In this document: positions 54,547 to 64,000 of the stretch, piece after piece
Layout of the letters: each line of letters begins with the position of its first letter
How positions within the stretch are numbered: position 1 is the first letter of the stretch
DNA from: Tatumella citrea
GTDB taxonomy: Bacteria; Pseudomonadota; Gammaproteobacteria; Enterobacterales; Enterobacteriaceae
NCBI RefSeq assembly: GCF_002163585.1
Contig: NZ_CP015579.1
Coordinates: 1,364,001 to 1,428,000 of the forward strand
Reading direction: 5' to 3'
DNA length: 64,000 nt
Notes under the pieces: model-generated
Database searches by the model: none
What the model saw: the letters and a program-made list of their open reading frames with translations, nothing else
Told to the model about the DNA's origin: nothing
Position numbers and translations under genes: made by a program

Positions 54547-56315
54547 AGCTGAATCTCCTGACGGGAATGAGACAACAGTTCACTGAACAGACCACGGGAA
54601 TCCGACAGAGTCTGCCAGTCGCCTTGTTGGATGATCTGTCCGTGGCTCATCACCCAGATTTCGTCCCATTGCTGCAAACCTTCGGGTTGATGAGTAATCA
54701 TCAACGTAGTTTGTTGCAGTGATGCCGCTTGTAGTGCCTGCATGACTCGTTGTTCGCTGTGACTATCCAGGCTGGCTGCAGGTTCATCCGGCAACAACAC
54801 GCTGGAAGGCAGTAACAGAGCTCTGGCTACTGCGACCCGTTGTGCCTGCCCGACGGATAATCCAGTGGCATTATCACCGATGAGCGTATCAGCACCTTGT
54901 GCCAGCTGAGGGATGAACTCAGTTACCCCCGAAGCAAGCAGAGCCTGCTCAAATTGTTGCTCGCTACAGACCCGTCCGAAGGTAATATTCTGCCGCAAAC
55001 TGTCAGCCGGCAGTGTCGGGTTCTGCCCGACCCATGCAATCATCTGCTGCCAGTGAACAATGTCGGCGTCGCGTAGTTCACAGCCATTGACTTTCAGCGA
55101 TCCCTGATAAGGTAAAAACCCCAACAAAGCATTAATCAGCGAGGTTTTACCGGCACCACTGGTCCCCAGCAATGCGACCCGTTTACCGGCTTGCAGGGTG
55201 AAATTTAATGGCTGTGTCAGAGGATGGCCGCTGGCAGTAGTAACAACCAGATCTGTTGCGCAAAGAGTGACCGGGCCGTTCCACTGCGGCTGAGTCTGTG
55301 ATCGGGGGATCTCTTCTGGCTGTGTCTGTTGCATAAACTCCTCCAGTACATCCGCGGCACCGGTAGCCTGCGCTTTGGCGTGATAAAAATTTCCCAGGTC
55401 GCGCAACGGTTGAAAGAATTCAGGAGCAAGAATAAGCACCAGAAAGCCGGCAAATAAGGTAACTCCGCGGTGATAATCCCCGAAGTGCAATACACCAAGG
55501 TAGGAGAAGCCAAAATAGACGGCGACAACAGCAATCGAAATTGCTGCAAAAAACTCCAGAACCGCTGACGATAAGAAAGCCATTCGCAAAACTTCCATTG
55601 TGCGTTGGCGAAACTGTTCCGAGCTGTCAGCGATAGCCCTCTGTTCAGCAGCACCACGCTGAAACAGACGCAATGTTTCCAGTCCACGTAACCGGTCAAG
55701 AAAGTCACCACTTAATCGTGCCAGTGCATGGAAGTTTTTGCGGTTTGCTTCTGCCGCTCCCATGCCAACCATCGCCATGAACAGCGGGATCAGCGGGGCG
55801 GTACAAAACAGTATTAACGCGGCTGCCCAGTTGAGTGGAGCCAGTACCAGCAGGATCATTAACGGAATGAGTGCAGCCAGCGACATCTGCGGCAGGTAGC
55901 GGGCATAATAATCCTGCATATTGTCGACCTGTTCCTGCAACAGGGTAGTCCAGCTCCCGACCGGTCGGGTTTTAATCCACACCGGGCCACGAGACTCGAG
56001 GCGTTCGATGACCTGACCGCGGATGGCTTCGCAGATGGCGGTACCGGCCCGAAAACCAAACAGTTCTCTGAAATAATGCAATATCGCCCGCAGAATGAAG
56101 CATCCTGCCAGAGCAGAGAGTCGTGGTAGCAGTGGGTTATCCGTCGCTGGCCGGATAATGATAGATTCGAGCAGACTGGCTAACAGAGCGGCCTGAGCAA
56201 TAATCAGAACGGCGCTGAATATTCCGGTGATCACAGAGAGACGTAACCAACGCTGGCCAAAATGGCGTTGCTGTTTCAGCCAGCGTATTAAAAACTGTTG
56301 TCTGGATTTATTCAT
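54543..56315 (-). CDS. cydD: Heterodimeric ABC transporter CydDC, subunit CydD
   Basis: Partner of CydC. Start ATG 56315 (MNKSRQQFLIRWLKQQ) matches E. coli CydD and gives 590 residues. The membrane domain holds the conserved YYARYLPQMSLA and SGDFLDRLRGLETLRLF. The ATPase has Walker A GTSGAGKTS and signature LSVGQAQRVAVARAL. The Walker B strand reads SVLLPDEPAASLD, with Pro in place of the usual Leu before the DE pair; the codon is CCG. The protein is otherwise intact. First gene of the cydDC-aat group. Confidence 0.94.
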   Translation of the reverse strand: MNKSRQQFLIRWLKQQRHFGQRWLRLSVITGIFSAVLIIAQAALLASLLESIIIRPATDNPLLPRLSALAGCFILRAILHYFRELFGFRAGTAICEAIRGQVIERLESRGPVWIKTRPVGSWTTLLQEQVDNMQDYYARYLPQMSLAALIPLMILLVLAPLNWAAALILFCTAPLIPLFMAMVGMGAAEANRKNFHALARLSGDFLDRLRGLETLRLFQRGAAEQRAIADSSEQFRQRTMEVLRMAFLSSAVLEFFAAISIAVVAVYFGFSYLGVLHFGDYHRGVTLFAGFLVLILAPEFFQPLRDLGNFYHAKAQATGAADVLEEFMQQTQPEEIPRSQTQPQWNGPVTLCATDLVVTTASGHPLTQPLNFTLQAGKRVALLGTSGAGKTSLINALLGFLPYQGSLKVNGCELRDADIVHWQQMIAWVGQNPTLPADSLRQNITFGRVCSEQQFEQALLASGVTEFIPQLAQGADTLIGDNATGLSVGQAQRVAVARALLLPSSVLLPDEPAASLDSHSEQRVMQALQAASLQQTTLMITHQPEGLQQWDEIWVMSHGQIIQQGDWQTLSDSRGLFSELLSHSRQEIQL

Positions 56316-56401
56316 GAGTTTTTGCTGTGAGTCCGGCAAGCTGAGGAAATGATTAATATTCCTTAATTTAATGCAGGAACTCTATCATGGCAGGCAACAA
56401 A

Positions 56402-56426
56402 AAGGCGACAGATTCGCTGTCGCCTT
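56402..56426 (-). terminator. Intrinsic terminator of trxB
   Basis: AAGGCGACAG (56402-56411) pairs perfectly with CTGTCGCCTT (56417-56426), loop ATTCG. On the minus strand it is followed by TTTTTG. 27 bp beyond the trxB stop. Confidence 0.85.
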
Positions 56427-56453
56427 GTTTCATATCAAATACTCAGTAAAAAT

Positions 56454-57923
<1,470 letters not shown>

Positions 57924-58418
57924 ATGACAGACAATAAGAAGCGTCCGGGCAAAGATCTTGATCGTATTGATAGAAATATTCTGAATGAGCTGCAGAAAGA
58001 TGGCCGAATTTCGAATGTTGAACTTTCAAAGCGTGTCGGATTATCCCCCACGCCTTGCCTTGAGCGGGTTCGGCGTCTTGAGCGCCAGGGTTTTATCCTT
58101 GGTTACACAGCATTACTCAATCCACATTACCTGGATGCCTCGTTACTGGTTTTCGTTGAGATAACTCTGAATCGTGGCGCGCCGGATGTGTTTGAACAAT
58201 TTAACGCCGCAGTACAAAAACTTGAGGAAACTCAGGAATGTCACCTGGTTTCCGGTGATTTTGACTATTTGCTGAAAACCCGTGTACCAGACATGTCTGC
58301 CTACCGTAAATTGCTGGGTGAAACCTTGCTGCGCCTGCCTGGCGTGAATGACACCCGTACTTATGTCGTGATGGAAGAAGTGAAACAGAGTAACCGCCTG
58401 GTGATTAAAACTCGCTAA
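57924..58418 (+). CDS. lrp: Leucine-responsive regulatory protein Lrp
   Basis: The 164-residue global regulator is nearly identical to E. coli Lrp (164). The N-terminal helix-turn-helix lies in RISNVELSKRVGLSPTPCLE; the C-terminal RAM ligand domain includes FVEITLNRGAPDVFEQF and SGDFDYLLKTRVPDM, the leucine-response region. It acts as octamers or hexadecamers on amino-acid and pili genes. ATG 57924. Confidence 0.97.
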   Translation: MTDNKKRPGKDLDRIDRNILNELQKDGRISNVELSKRVGLSPTPCLERVRRLERQGFILGYTALLNPHYLDASLLVFVEITLNRGAPDVFEQFNAAVQKLEETQECHLVSGDFDYLLKTRVPDMSAYRKLLGETLLRLPGVNDTRTYVVMEEVKQSNRLVIKTR

Positions 58419-58457
58419 ATCAGGCAGGTGCAATATCTTCAGCAATTAGGTACACTC

Positions 58458-58473
58458 CTGTAAATTCATACAG
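58458..58473 (+). promoter_or_regulatory. LexA (SOS) box upstream of ftsK
   Basis: CTGT-AAATTCAT-ACAG fits CTGT-N8-ACAG, 60 bp before the ftsK start. E. coli ftsK (dinH) has an SOS promoter at the same place. Confidence 0.85.
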
Positions 58474-58533
58474 GGACAGTGCTAATACCGGTGCTGTTCC
58501 TCTCTTAAGTTGACAGGCACCTGGAGAGTTCTC

Positions 58534-61500
58534 TTGAGCCAGGAATATACAGAAGACAAAGAAGTAACTTTAACCCCGCTAAGCAGTGGGCGGCGACTGC
58601 TGGAAGCATTGCTGATTCTGGTGGCGCTTTTTGCTGTTTATCTTATGGTTTCCCTGGTCAGTTTTAACCCTTCTGACCCCAGTTGGTCTCAGACAGCCTG
58701 GCATGAACCTATCCACAACCTGGGTGGCAGCCCCGGTGCATGGCTGGCAGATACCCTGTTATTTATCTTCGGGGTCATGTCCTATGCTATTCCGGTGGTC
58801 ATCATCGGACTTTGCTGGATAACCTTCCGTCACCGTCATAATGACGAGTTCGTTGATTATTTTGCCATTGGTCTGCGACTGATTGGTGTTCTGGCTCTGG
58901 TGGTTACCACTTGCGGGCTGGCAGCCATTAACGCGGATGATATCTGGTATTTTGCTTCCGGCGGCGTGATTGGCAGCCTGGTGAGTAGTGCCATGAGTCC
59001 CTATTTAAATCAGGCCACAGGAACACTGGTGTTGCTCTGTGTCTGGGCTGTTGGCATTACTCTTTATACTGGCTGGTCGTGGCTGACGATTGCCGAGAAA
59101 ATCGGTGGGGCAGTGATGTCAGTGCTCACCTTTGCCAGCAATCGTTCACGGGATAATAACCGCTGGGACGATGAGGATGACGACGAGGAATTCGAACCTG
59201 CACCGGTCGCCAGAAAAAATCGTGTACCTGTGGCCGCTGATCCTACAGCTGGCCGGGAATCACATGATCCTCTGACCGCAGTGCCGCCAGTGAATAATCC
59301 AGAGATGGCAGCTGCACAAAAACCGTCTGCTGTACAACATCCTTCCCATGATGACGAGGATAACGACCCGCTGTTCAGTACCCGACGTTATGATGAAGAC
59401 GATAACGATCCGCTGTTCAGTCGGCCGAAAACTACGCCTGACGCAGAAGATAATGATCCGCTGTTTAGCCGTGCACCACGTCAGACAACGGATAACGATG
59501 CTAATGACCCATTGTTTAATCCTTCACAATGGTCTCAGCCAACAGAACCAGCCAGGCAGCCAATGCCTGAAGCTCAGGGATCAGTTGCTCATACTGCAGT
59601 GAGCACTCCTGTGTCCTCAGCACCACAAGCGAATCCTGGCGCGGAAAATATTGTTGCCCGCCAGGCCTACACCGCGCCTGCTGAAACAAGAACAGTACAG
59701 GTAGCCGAGCCTCCGCGTTATCGCTTTGAAGTGCCCGAACAGGCAGCACCTGTTGCACAGCAGCAGCCGACATCGCAGCAATATGCACCGGCACAACAGC
59801 AACCTGCGTCACAGCAGTATGCTCCGGCACAACAGCAACCGACGTCACAGCAGTATGTTCCGGCGCAGCCTCCTGCATCACAGCAGTACGCTCCGACGCA
59901 ACAACCGGCGTCTCAGCAATTCGTCCCGGCACCTACAGCTCCGTCTGCCCCCGCAGCGGCAGCGATTCCTGCGGCGACAGCTGCGGCAGCTGTGGCAAAG
60001 CCGGCCGGACAGTCTCCGTTTGCCGTTGCTGCCAGCATGGGCAAACTCTCTTCACATAACCCGGTATTTGATGTTCCACGGGACAGTGGTAATCCACAGG
60101 TGAAGAAAGGCGTTGGCGGACCAGAACTGCCACGGCCAAATCCGGTCCGGTTACCCACCCGCAGGGAAATGGCTTCTTATGGCATCAGGTTGCCTTCTCA
60201 GCGAATGGCTGAAGAAAAGGCCCGTGAGGAACAGCTGAAGGCCCGAAACGACGAGTTTAGCGCTACCTACAGCGATGAAGAACAGGCTGACTTCGAGCAA
60301 GCTGAGTTACGTCAGGAGTTCGCAGCGCAACAGAGCCAGCGTTATGGTTTTACTGACAGCGATCAAACTCAGGACGATGAAGAAGCGTTGCAACAAGCTG
60401 TGTTGGCGCGACAGTTTGCTGAGCAGCAGCAACAGCGGTATCAGCCAGAGCCTGAAACCCGGCAGCATACACCTGCAGCGACTGAAACTTTTTCAGCATT
60501 CGATTTCTCACCCATGGAAGATCTGCTGGATGACGGTCCTGGTGAACCTCTGTTTACTATCGACCCGGTAAATGAACATGATCATCATAATGTTGCGCAT
60601 GCCGGATATGATTCTACGTCTGAAAAATCGGCAGCACCGTTAACTGATCCACAGGCGATGCAGAGTAGTCAGGAAGCTCATCAGTCACCAGAAGTGGTTA
60701 AGACAGAACAACAGAGTCTGTTTCATCCTTTCCTGGTTCGGCATGAGCAACCATTACAAAAGCCATCAACACCGTTGCCGACTTTGGATTTGCTGACGTC
60801 TCCGCCGTCAGAAGAAGAACCGGTAGATATGTTTGCTCTTGAACAGACCGGGAAACTGGTTGAGGCAAGGCTAAGTGATTTCCGTGTTAAAGCGGAAGTT
60901 GTCGGAATATCTCCCGGGCCGGTGATTACCAGGTTTGAGCTGGATTTGGCTCCGGGAGTAAAAGCCGCCAGGATTTCTAACCTTTCCCGCGACCTTGCCC
61001 GTTCATTATCAGCGGTGGCTGTACGTATCGTTGAAGTCATACCGGGTAAACCGTACGTGGGTCTTGAATTACCTAACAAACACCGTCAGACCGTTTATCT
61101 GCGTGAAGTGTTGGATTGTGCGAAGTTCCGCGACAATCCATCGCCACTGGCCGTTGTACTGGGTAAAGATATTGCCGGACAACCGGTTGTGGCTGACCTT
61201 GCCAAAATGCCACATCTGCTGGTTGCAGGTACTACCGGTTCAGGTAAATCGGTTGGGGTCAATGCGATGATCATCAGTATGTTGTACAAAGCAACGCCTG
61301 ATGAAGTCCGGTTTATTATGATTGACCCTAAAATGCTCGAATTGTCAGTCTATGAGGGGATCCCCCATCTTCTGACCGAAGTTGTTACCGATATGAAAGA
61401 TGCGGCTAATGCCTTGCGCTGGAGCGTCGGTGAGATGGAACGCCGCTATAAACTGATGTCGGCGTTAGGGGTTCGTAATCTGGCTGGTTACAACGAGAAA

Positions 61501-62253
61501 GTTGAACAGGCTGAGGCTATGGGCCGGCCAATTCCAGATCCATTCTGGAAGCCTGGTGACAGTATGGACACTACGCCTCAGGTACTGGAAAAACTGCCAT
61601 ATATTGTCGTTATGGTGGATGAGTTTGCTGATTTGATGATGGCTGTTGGCAAAAAGGTAGAAGAACTGATTGCCCGTCTGGCTCAGAAAGCCCGTGCAGC
61701 AGGGATCCATCTTGTGCTGGCGACTCAGCGCCCATCAGTTGATGTAATCACTGGTCTGATTAAAGCGAATATTCCGACCCGTATTGCTTTTACTGTTTCC
61801 AGCAAAATTGACTCGCGGACCATTCTGGATCAGGCCGGCGCAGAATCGCTGTTGGGAATGGGGGACATGCTGTACATGCCACCTAACTCATCAATGCCGG
61901 TTCGTGTTCATGGCGCATTTGTGCGTGATCAGGAAGTGCATGCCGTTGTTCAGGACTGGAAAGCACGTGGCAGACCACAGTATATCGACAGTATTACTGC
62001 CGGTGATGAGACTGAAGGTGGTGTCGGAGCTGCTGACGGTAGTGGTGAAGAGCTTGATCCTTTATTCGATCAGGCGGTGGCATTTGTGGTTGATAAGCGC
62101 AGAGCCTCGATTTCAGGTGTTCAGCGTCAGTTCCGCATTGGCTATAACCGCGCTGCGAGAATTATCGAACAAATGGAAGCTCAGGGTATTGTCTCAGAAC
62201 CTGGCCATAATGGTAATCGTGAGGTTTTATCTCCCCCGTCTCATGAAATGTAA
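58534..62253 (+). CDS. ftsK: DNA translocase FtsK
   Basis: FtsK couples cell division to chromosome-dimer resolution at dif. The start is TTG 58534 (codes [16 protein letters not shown]), with GGAGA 6 nt upstream, matching the E. coli N-terminus; no ATG fits. The 1239-residue protein has four transmembrane helices (about 20-180). A long Pro/Gln/acidic linker (about 210-770) contains four NDPLF-type repeats and about five QQPxSQQYAPA repeats. The motor domain has Walker [12 protein letters not shown] (about 905) and Walker [12 protein letters not shown]. The gamma winged helix follows ([20 protein letters not shown]), which reads KOPS and activates XerD. Linker length differs from E. coli (1329 total). 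Confidence 0.96.
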   Translation: MSQEYTEDKEVTLTPLSSGRRLLEALLILVALFAVYLMVSLVSFNPSDPSWSQTAWHEPIHNLGGSPGAWLADTLLFIFGVMSYAIPVVIIGLCWITFRHRHNDEFVDYFAIGLRLIGVLALVVTTCGLAAINADDIWYFASGGVIGSLVSSAMSPYLNQATGTLVLLCVWAVGITLYTGWSWLTIAEKIGGAVMSVLTFASNRSRDNNRWDDEDDDEEFEPAPVARKNRVPVAADPTAGRESHDPLTAVPPVNNPEMAAAQKPSAVQHPSHDDEDNDPLFSTRRYDEDDNDPLFSRPKTTPDAEDNDPLFSRAPRQTTDNDANDPLFNPSQWSQPTEPARQPMPEAQGSVAHTAVSTPVSSAPQANPGAENIVARQAYTAPAETRTVQVAEPPRYRFEVPEQAAPVAQQQPTSQQYAPAQQQPASQQYAPAQQQPTSQQYVPAQPPASQQYAPTQQPASQQFVPAPTAPSAPAAAAIPAATAAAAVAKPAGQSPFAVAASMGKLSSHNPVFDVPRDSGNPQVKKGVGGPELPRPNPVRLPTRREMASYGIRLPSQRMAEEKAREEQLKARNDEFSATYSDEEQADFEQAELRQEFAAQQSQRYGFTDSDQTQDDEEALQQAVLARQFAEQQQQRYQPEPETRQHTPAATETFSAFDFSPMEDLLDDGPGEPLFTIDPVNEHDHHNVAHAGYDSTSEKSAAPLTDPQAMQSSQEAHQSPEVVKTEQQSLFHPFLVRHEQPLQKPSTPLPTLDLLTSPPSEEEPVDMFALEQTGKLVEARLSDFRVKAEVVGISPGPVITRFELDLAPGVKAARISNLSRDLARSLSAVAVRIVEVIPGKPYVGLELPNKHRQTVYLREVLDCAKFRDNPSPLAVVLGKDIAGQPVVADLAKMPHLLVAGTTGSGKSVGVNAMIISMLYKATPDEVRFIMIDPKMLELSVYEGIPHLLTEVVTDMKDAANALRWSVGEMERRYKLMSALGVRNLAGYNEKVEQAEAMGRPIPDPFWKPGDSMDTTPQVLEKLPYIVVMVDEFADLMMAVGKKVEELIARLAQKARAAGIHLVLATQRPSVDVITGLIKANIPTRIAFTVSSKIDSRTILDQAGAESLLGMGDMLYMPPNSSMPVRVHGAFVRDQEVHAVVQDWKARGRPQYIDSITAGDETEGGVGAADGSGEELDPLFDQAVAFVVDKRRASISGVQRQFRIGYNRAARIIEQMEAQGIVSEPGHNGNREVLSPPSHEM
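59341..59520 (+). repeat. NDPLF repeats in the ftsK linker
   Basis: Four copies of a unit encoding (D/E)DNDPLFS plus a variable spacer of 8-15 residues. DNA identity between copies is partial, so selection on the peptide is likely. Confidence 0.75.
59757..59933 (+). repeat. Tandem Gln/Pro repeats in the ftsK linker
   Basis: About five tandem units of 27-36 bp encode variants of QQPxSQQYAPA. Units 1-3 are nearly identical in DNA (ACGTCACAGCAGTATG type), so this tract could change in copy number. Confidence 0.8.
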
Positions 62254-62281
62254 TTCTTTTACATTGCAGGACTGAGTTTCT

Positions 62282-62305
62282 ATGGGCCAGAGTTTTCTGG
62301 CCCAT
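62282..62305. terminator. Hairpin after ftsK
   Basis: ATGGGCCAGA (62282-62291) pairs perfectly with TCTGGCCCAT (62296-62305) around GTTT, 28 bp after the stop. T-run weak. Confidence 0.55.
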
Positions 62306-62431
62306 TGCTTATCTGCTGCGTCACCCCCATAGTAAAGATCAGTTTTCAGTTTTATCTCCTGTCGGAATCGGGTGACAGTGACCAGGATAATGAATGCCGG
62401 GTCGGAACGACACAATAAGGAATGGTTTGAG

Positions 62432-63043
62432 ATGAGAAAATATCTAATCGCCACAGGTGTATTAAGTTTAATGATGTCTGCCAGCGTGATGGCTGATGCT
62501 GCAGCAGGTCTGCAGGCTCGCCTCAATAAAGTCGGCAGTTTTCATGCAGCATTCAGCCAGAAAGTGACCGATGGTTCAGGTAATAATGTGCAGGATGGCC
62601 AGGGAGAGTTGTGGGTAAAACGCCCAAGTTTATTTAACTGGCATATGACTGCACCAGATGAGAGTACCATTGTCTCTGATGGTAAAACCTTATGGTTTTA
62701 CAACCCGTTTGTTCAACAGGTCACCGCCAGCTGGTTAAAAAATGCAACCAGCAATACGCCGTTTATGCTGATCGCACGTAACCAGTCATCCGACTGGAAG
62801 AATTATAACGTTAGTCAGCAGGGGGATACCTTTGAACTGACACCAAAAAGTAATGGCGGGAATCTGAAACAATTTACCATTAACGTCACTCCGGATGGCA
62901 CCATTCGCCAGTTCAGTGCCGTTGAACAAGACGGCCAACGGACCAGTTATCAGTTAACTTCGCAACAGAACGGGGCTATCAGCCCGGATAAATTTAAATT
63001 TACCCCGCCAAAAGGCGTTACCCTGGACGATCAGCGTCAGTGA
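62432..63043 (+). CDS. lolA: Outer-membrane lipoprotein carrier protein LolA
   Basis: LolA shuttles lipoproteins across the periplasm from LolCDE to LolB. The 203-residue precursor has a signal peptide ending near VMA-DA. The mature half-barrel contains the conserved [28 protein letters not shown] and TPFMLIARN. Start ATG 62432; a frame open from 62372 is not conserved. It lies between ftsK and rarA as in E. coli. Confidence 0.96.
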   Translation: MRKYLIATGVLSLMMSASVMADAAAGLQARLNKVGSFHAAFSQKVTDGSGNNVQDGQGELWVKRPSLFNWHMTAPDESTIVSDGKTLWFYNPFVQQVTASWLKNATSNTPFMLIARNQSSDWKNYNVSQQGDTFELTPKSNGGNLKQFTINVTPDGTIRQFSAVEQDGQRTSYQLTSQQNGAISPDKFKFTPPKGVTLDDQRQ

Positions 63044-63050
63044 GGTAACT

Positions 63051-64000
63051 GTGAACACACTCTCTCTGGATTTCTCTGCTAACGAATTTCAGCCACTGGC
63101 CGCACGGATGCGGCCTCAGACACTGGCAGAATATGGTGGTCAGCAACATTTGCTGGCTGCCGGTAAGCCTTTGCCGCGTGCTATTGAGGCCGGACATCTG
63201 CATTCGATGATTCTGTGGGGACCTCCGGGAACCGGCAAAACTACACTGGCTGAAATTATTGCCCGCTATGCTGACGCCAGTGTAGAACGAATTTCGGCAG
63301 TGACCTCCGGTGTTAAGGAAATACGTGAGGCCATTGAGAGAGCCAGACAAAGCAGGCAGGCCGGGCGAAGAACTATCTTATTTGTCGATGAAGTTCATCG
63401 TTTTAATAAGAGCCAGCAGGATGCGTTTCTGCCGCATATCGAAGACGGGACTATCACCTTTATTGGTGCAACGACCGAAAATCCGTCATTTGAACTCAAT
63501 TCAGCTTTACTCTCCCGTGCACGGGTCTACTTACTGAAATCGCTGACTCCGGATGATATCGAAAAAATTATCAGTCAGGCGATGGCAGATAAAGATCGTG
63601 GTCTGGGTGGACAGAATATTGTTTTGCCAGACGAAACCCGGAGAATGATCGCGGAATTAGTGAATGGCGATGCACGCAGGGCACTGAACACTGTAGAAAT
63701 GATGGCCGATATGGCTGAGACAGATTCACAGGGCCAACGGACTTTAACCCCGCTATTATTAACTGAGGTTGCAGGTGAACGCGCGGCCAGATTCGATAAC
63801 AAAGGCGATCGTTTTTACGATCTGATCTCAGCACTGCATAAATCAGTGCGGGGTTCGGCGCCTGATGCTGCATTGTACTGGTATGCCAGAATAATCACCG
63901 CAGGCGGCGATCCACTATATGTTGCCAGACGTCTGCTGGCCATTGCTTCTGAGGATGTAGGTAACGCCGATCCCCGAGGTATGCAGGTAGCACTGGCAGC
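63051..64000 (+). CDS. rarA: Replication-associated recombination protein RarA (partial, runs off the window end)
   Basis: RarA is an AAA+ ATPase related to clamp-loader subunits that acts at stalled forks with RecA and SSB. The start is GTG 63051 ([20 protein letters not shown]), with GAGG 5 nt upstream, 7 bp after lolA. Visible are Walker [10 protein letters not shown] (about 60-68), Walker [11 protein letters not shown], sensor 1 [10 protein letters not shown] and [10 protein letters not shown]. About 316 residues are present; the C-terminal tetramerisation part is outside the window. Order and start match E. coli. Confidence 0.96.
   Translation, partial: MNTLSLDFSANEFQPLAARMRPQTLAEYGGQQHLLAAGKPLPRAIEAGHLHSMILWGPPGTGKTTLAEIIARYADASVERISAVTSGVKEIREAIERARQSRQAGRRTILFVDEVHRFNKSQQDAFLPHIEDGTITFIGATTENPSFELNSALLSRARVYLLKSLTPDDIEKIISQAMADKDRGLGGQNIVLPDETRRMIAELVNGDARRALNTVEMMADMAETDSQGQRTLTPLLLTEVAGERAARFDNKGDRFYDLISALHKSVRGSAPDAALYWYARIITAGGDPLYVARRLLAIASEDVGNADPRGMQVALA

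Noticed and set aside
59516..59932. 138-codon minus-strand frame over ftsK, rich in Val/Ala/Thr repeats
   Set aside because: It is the antisense shadow of the Gln/Pro repeat tract in the ftsK linker.
59757..59933. Regular repeats looking at first like a short CRISPR
   Set aside because: Units are contiguous, in frame, and encode QQPxSQQYAPA within FtsK; no spacers.

Overview
The window is chromosomal DNA of a gamma-proteobacterium of the order Enterobacterales. Nearly every gene has a clear E. coli counterpart with the same neighbours, but the map is strongly condensed. A periplasmic three-subunit FAD/cytochrome c sugar-acid dehydrogenase and a free-standing type 1 idi point to the Erwiniaceae (Pantoea/Erwinia/Tatumella). 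A ketogluconate-forming, reduced-genome member such as Tatumella would fit, but that is a guess; the genus cannot be fixed from this sequence alone.

Layout. 1-8300: genes that in E. coli lie near the bglX/pbpG region: a partial DedA protein, pbpG, a DUF3772-MscS channel, bglX, a DUF2236 (MpaB-type) gene, idi and the tiny membrane protein gene yohO. From about 8490 to the end the order follows the E. coli dinG-to-rarA interval with many genes missing: dinG-ybiB-rlmF-dps-ompX, then an IS4-family element and the dehydrogenase operon, then mntS/mntR, an hns-like gene, ybiT, moeAB, rimO, dacC, ybjG, the sRNA gene rybB, ybjL, grxA, ybjC-nfsA, ybjN, potFGHI, ybjO, artPIQM, amiD, ltaE-poxB, ybjD, cspD, clpSA, infA, aat, cydDC, trxB, lrp, ftsK, lolA and the start of rarA. 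Genes that E. coli has in between (for example rhtA, opgE, ldtB, rimK, macAB, serW) are not seen.

Functional themes. Envelope and peptidoglycan upkeep: pbpG, dacC, amiD, ybjG, lolA, ompX, the MscS channel and the sigma-E-type sRNA RybB. Import: putrescine (potFGHI) and arginine (artPIQM). Periplasmic respiration and redox: the sugar-acid dehydrogenase operon, poxB, cydDC, trxB, grxA, nfsA. Manganese: mntR and mntS are divergent with an MntR-like operator between them. SOS: near-perfect LexA boxes precede dinG and ftsK. Proteolysis and the N-end rule: clpS, clpA and aat.

The most notable items are: (1) an intact IS4-family element inserted exactly into the bidirectional terminator between ompX and the dehydrogenase operon, with an 11-bp target duplication that is itself the terminator stem; (2) a RybB homologue with a conserved 5' seed, a sigma-E-like promoter and a shortened body; (3) a MntS homologue extended at both ends; (4) an H-NS-family gene next to mntR; (5) a proline in the Walker B strand of CydD. 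I found no CRISPR array, prophage, tRNA, rRNA or obvious defence island.
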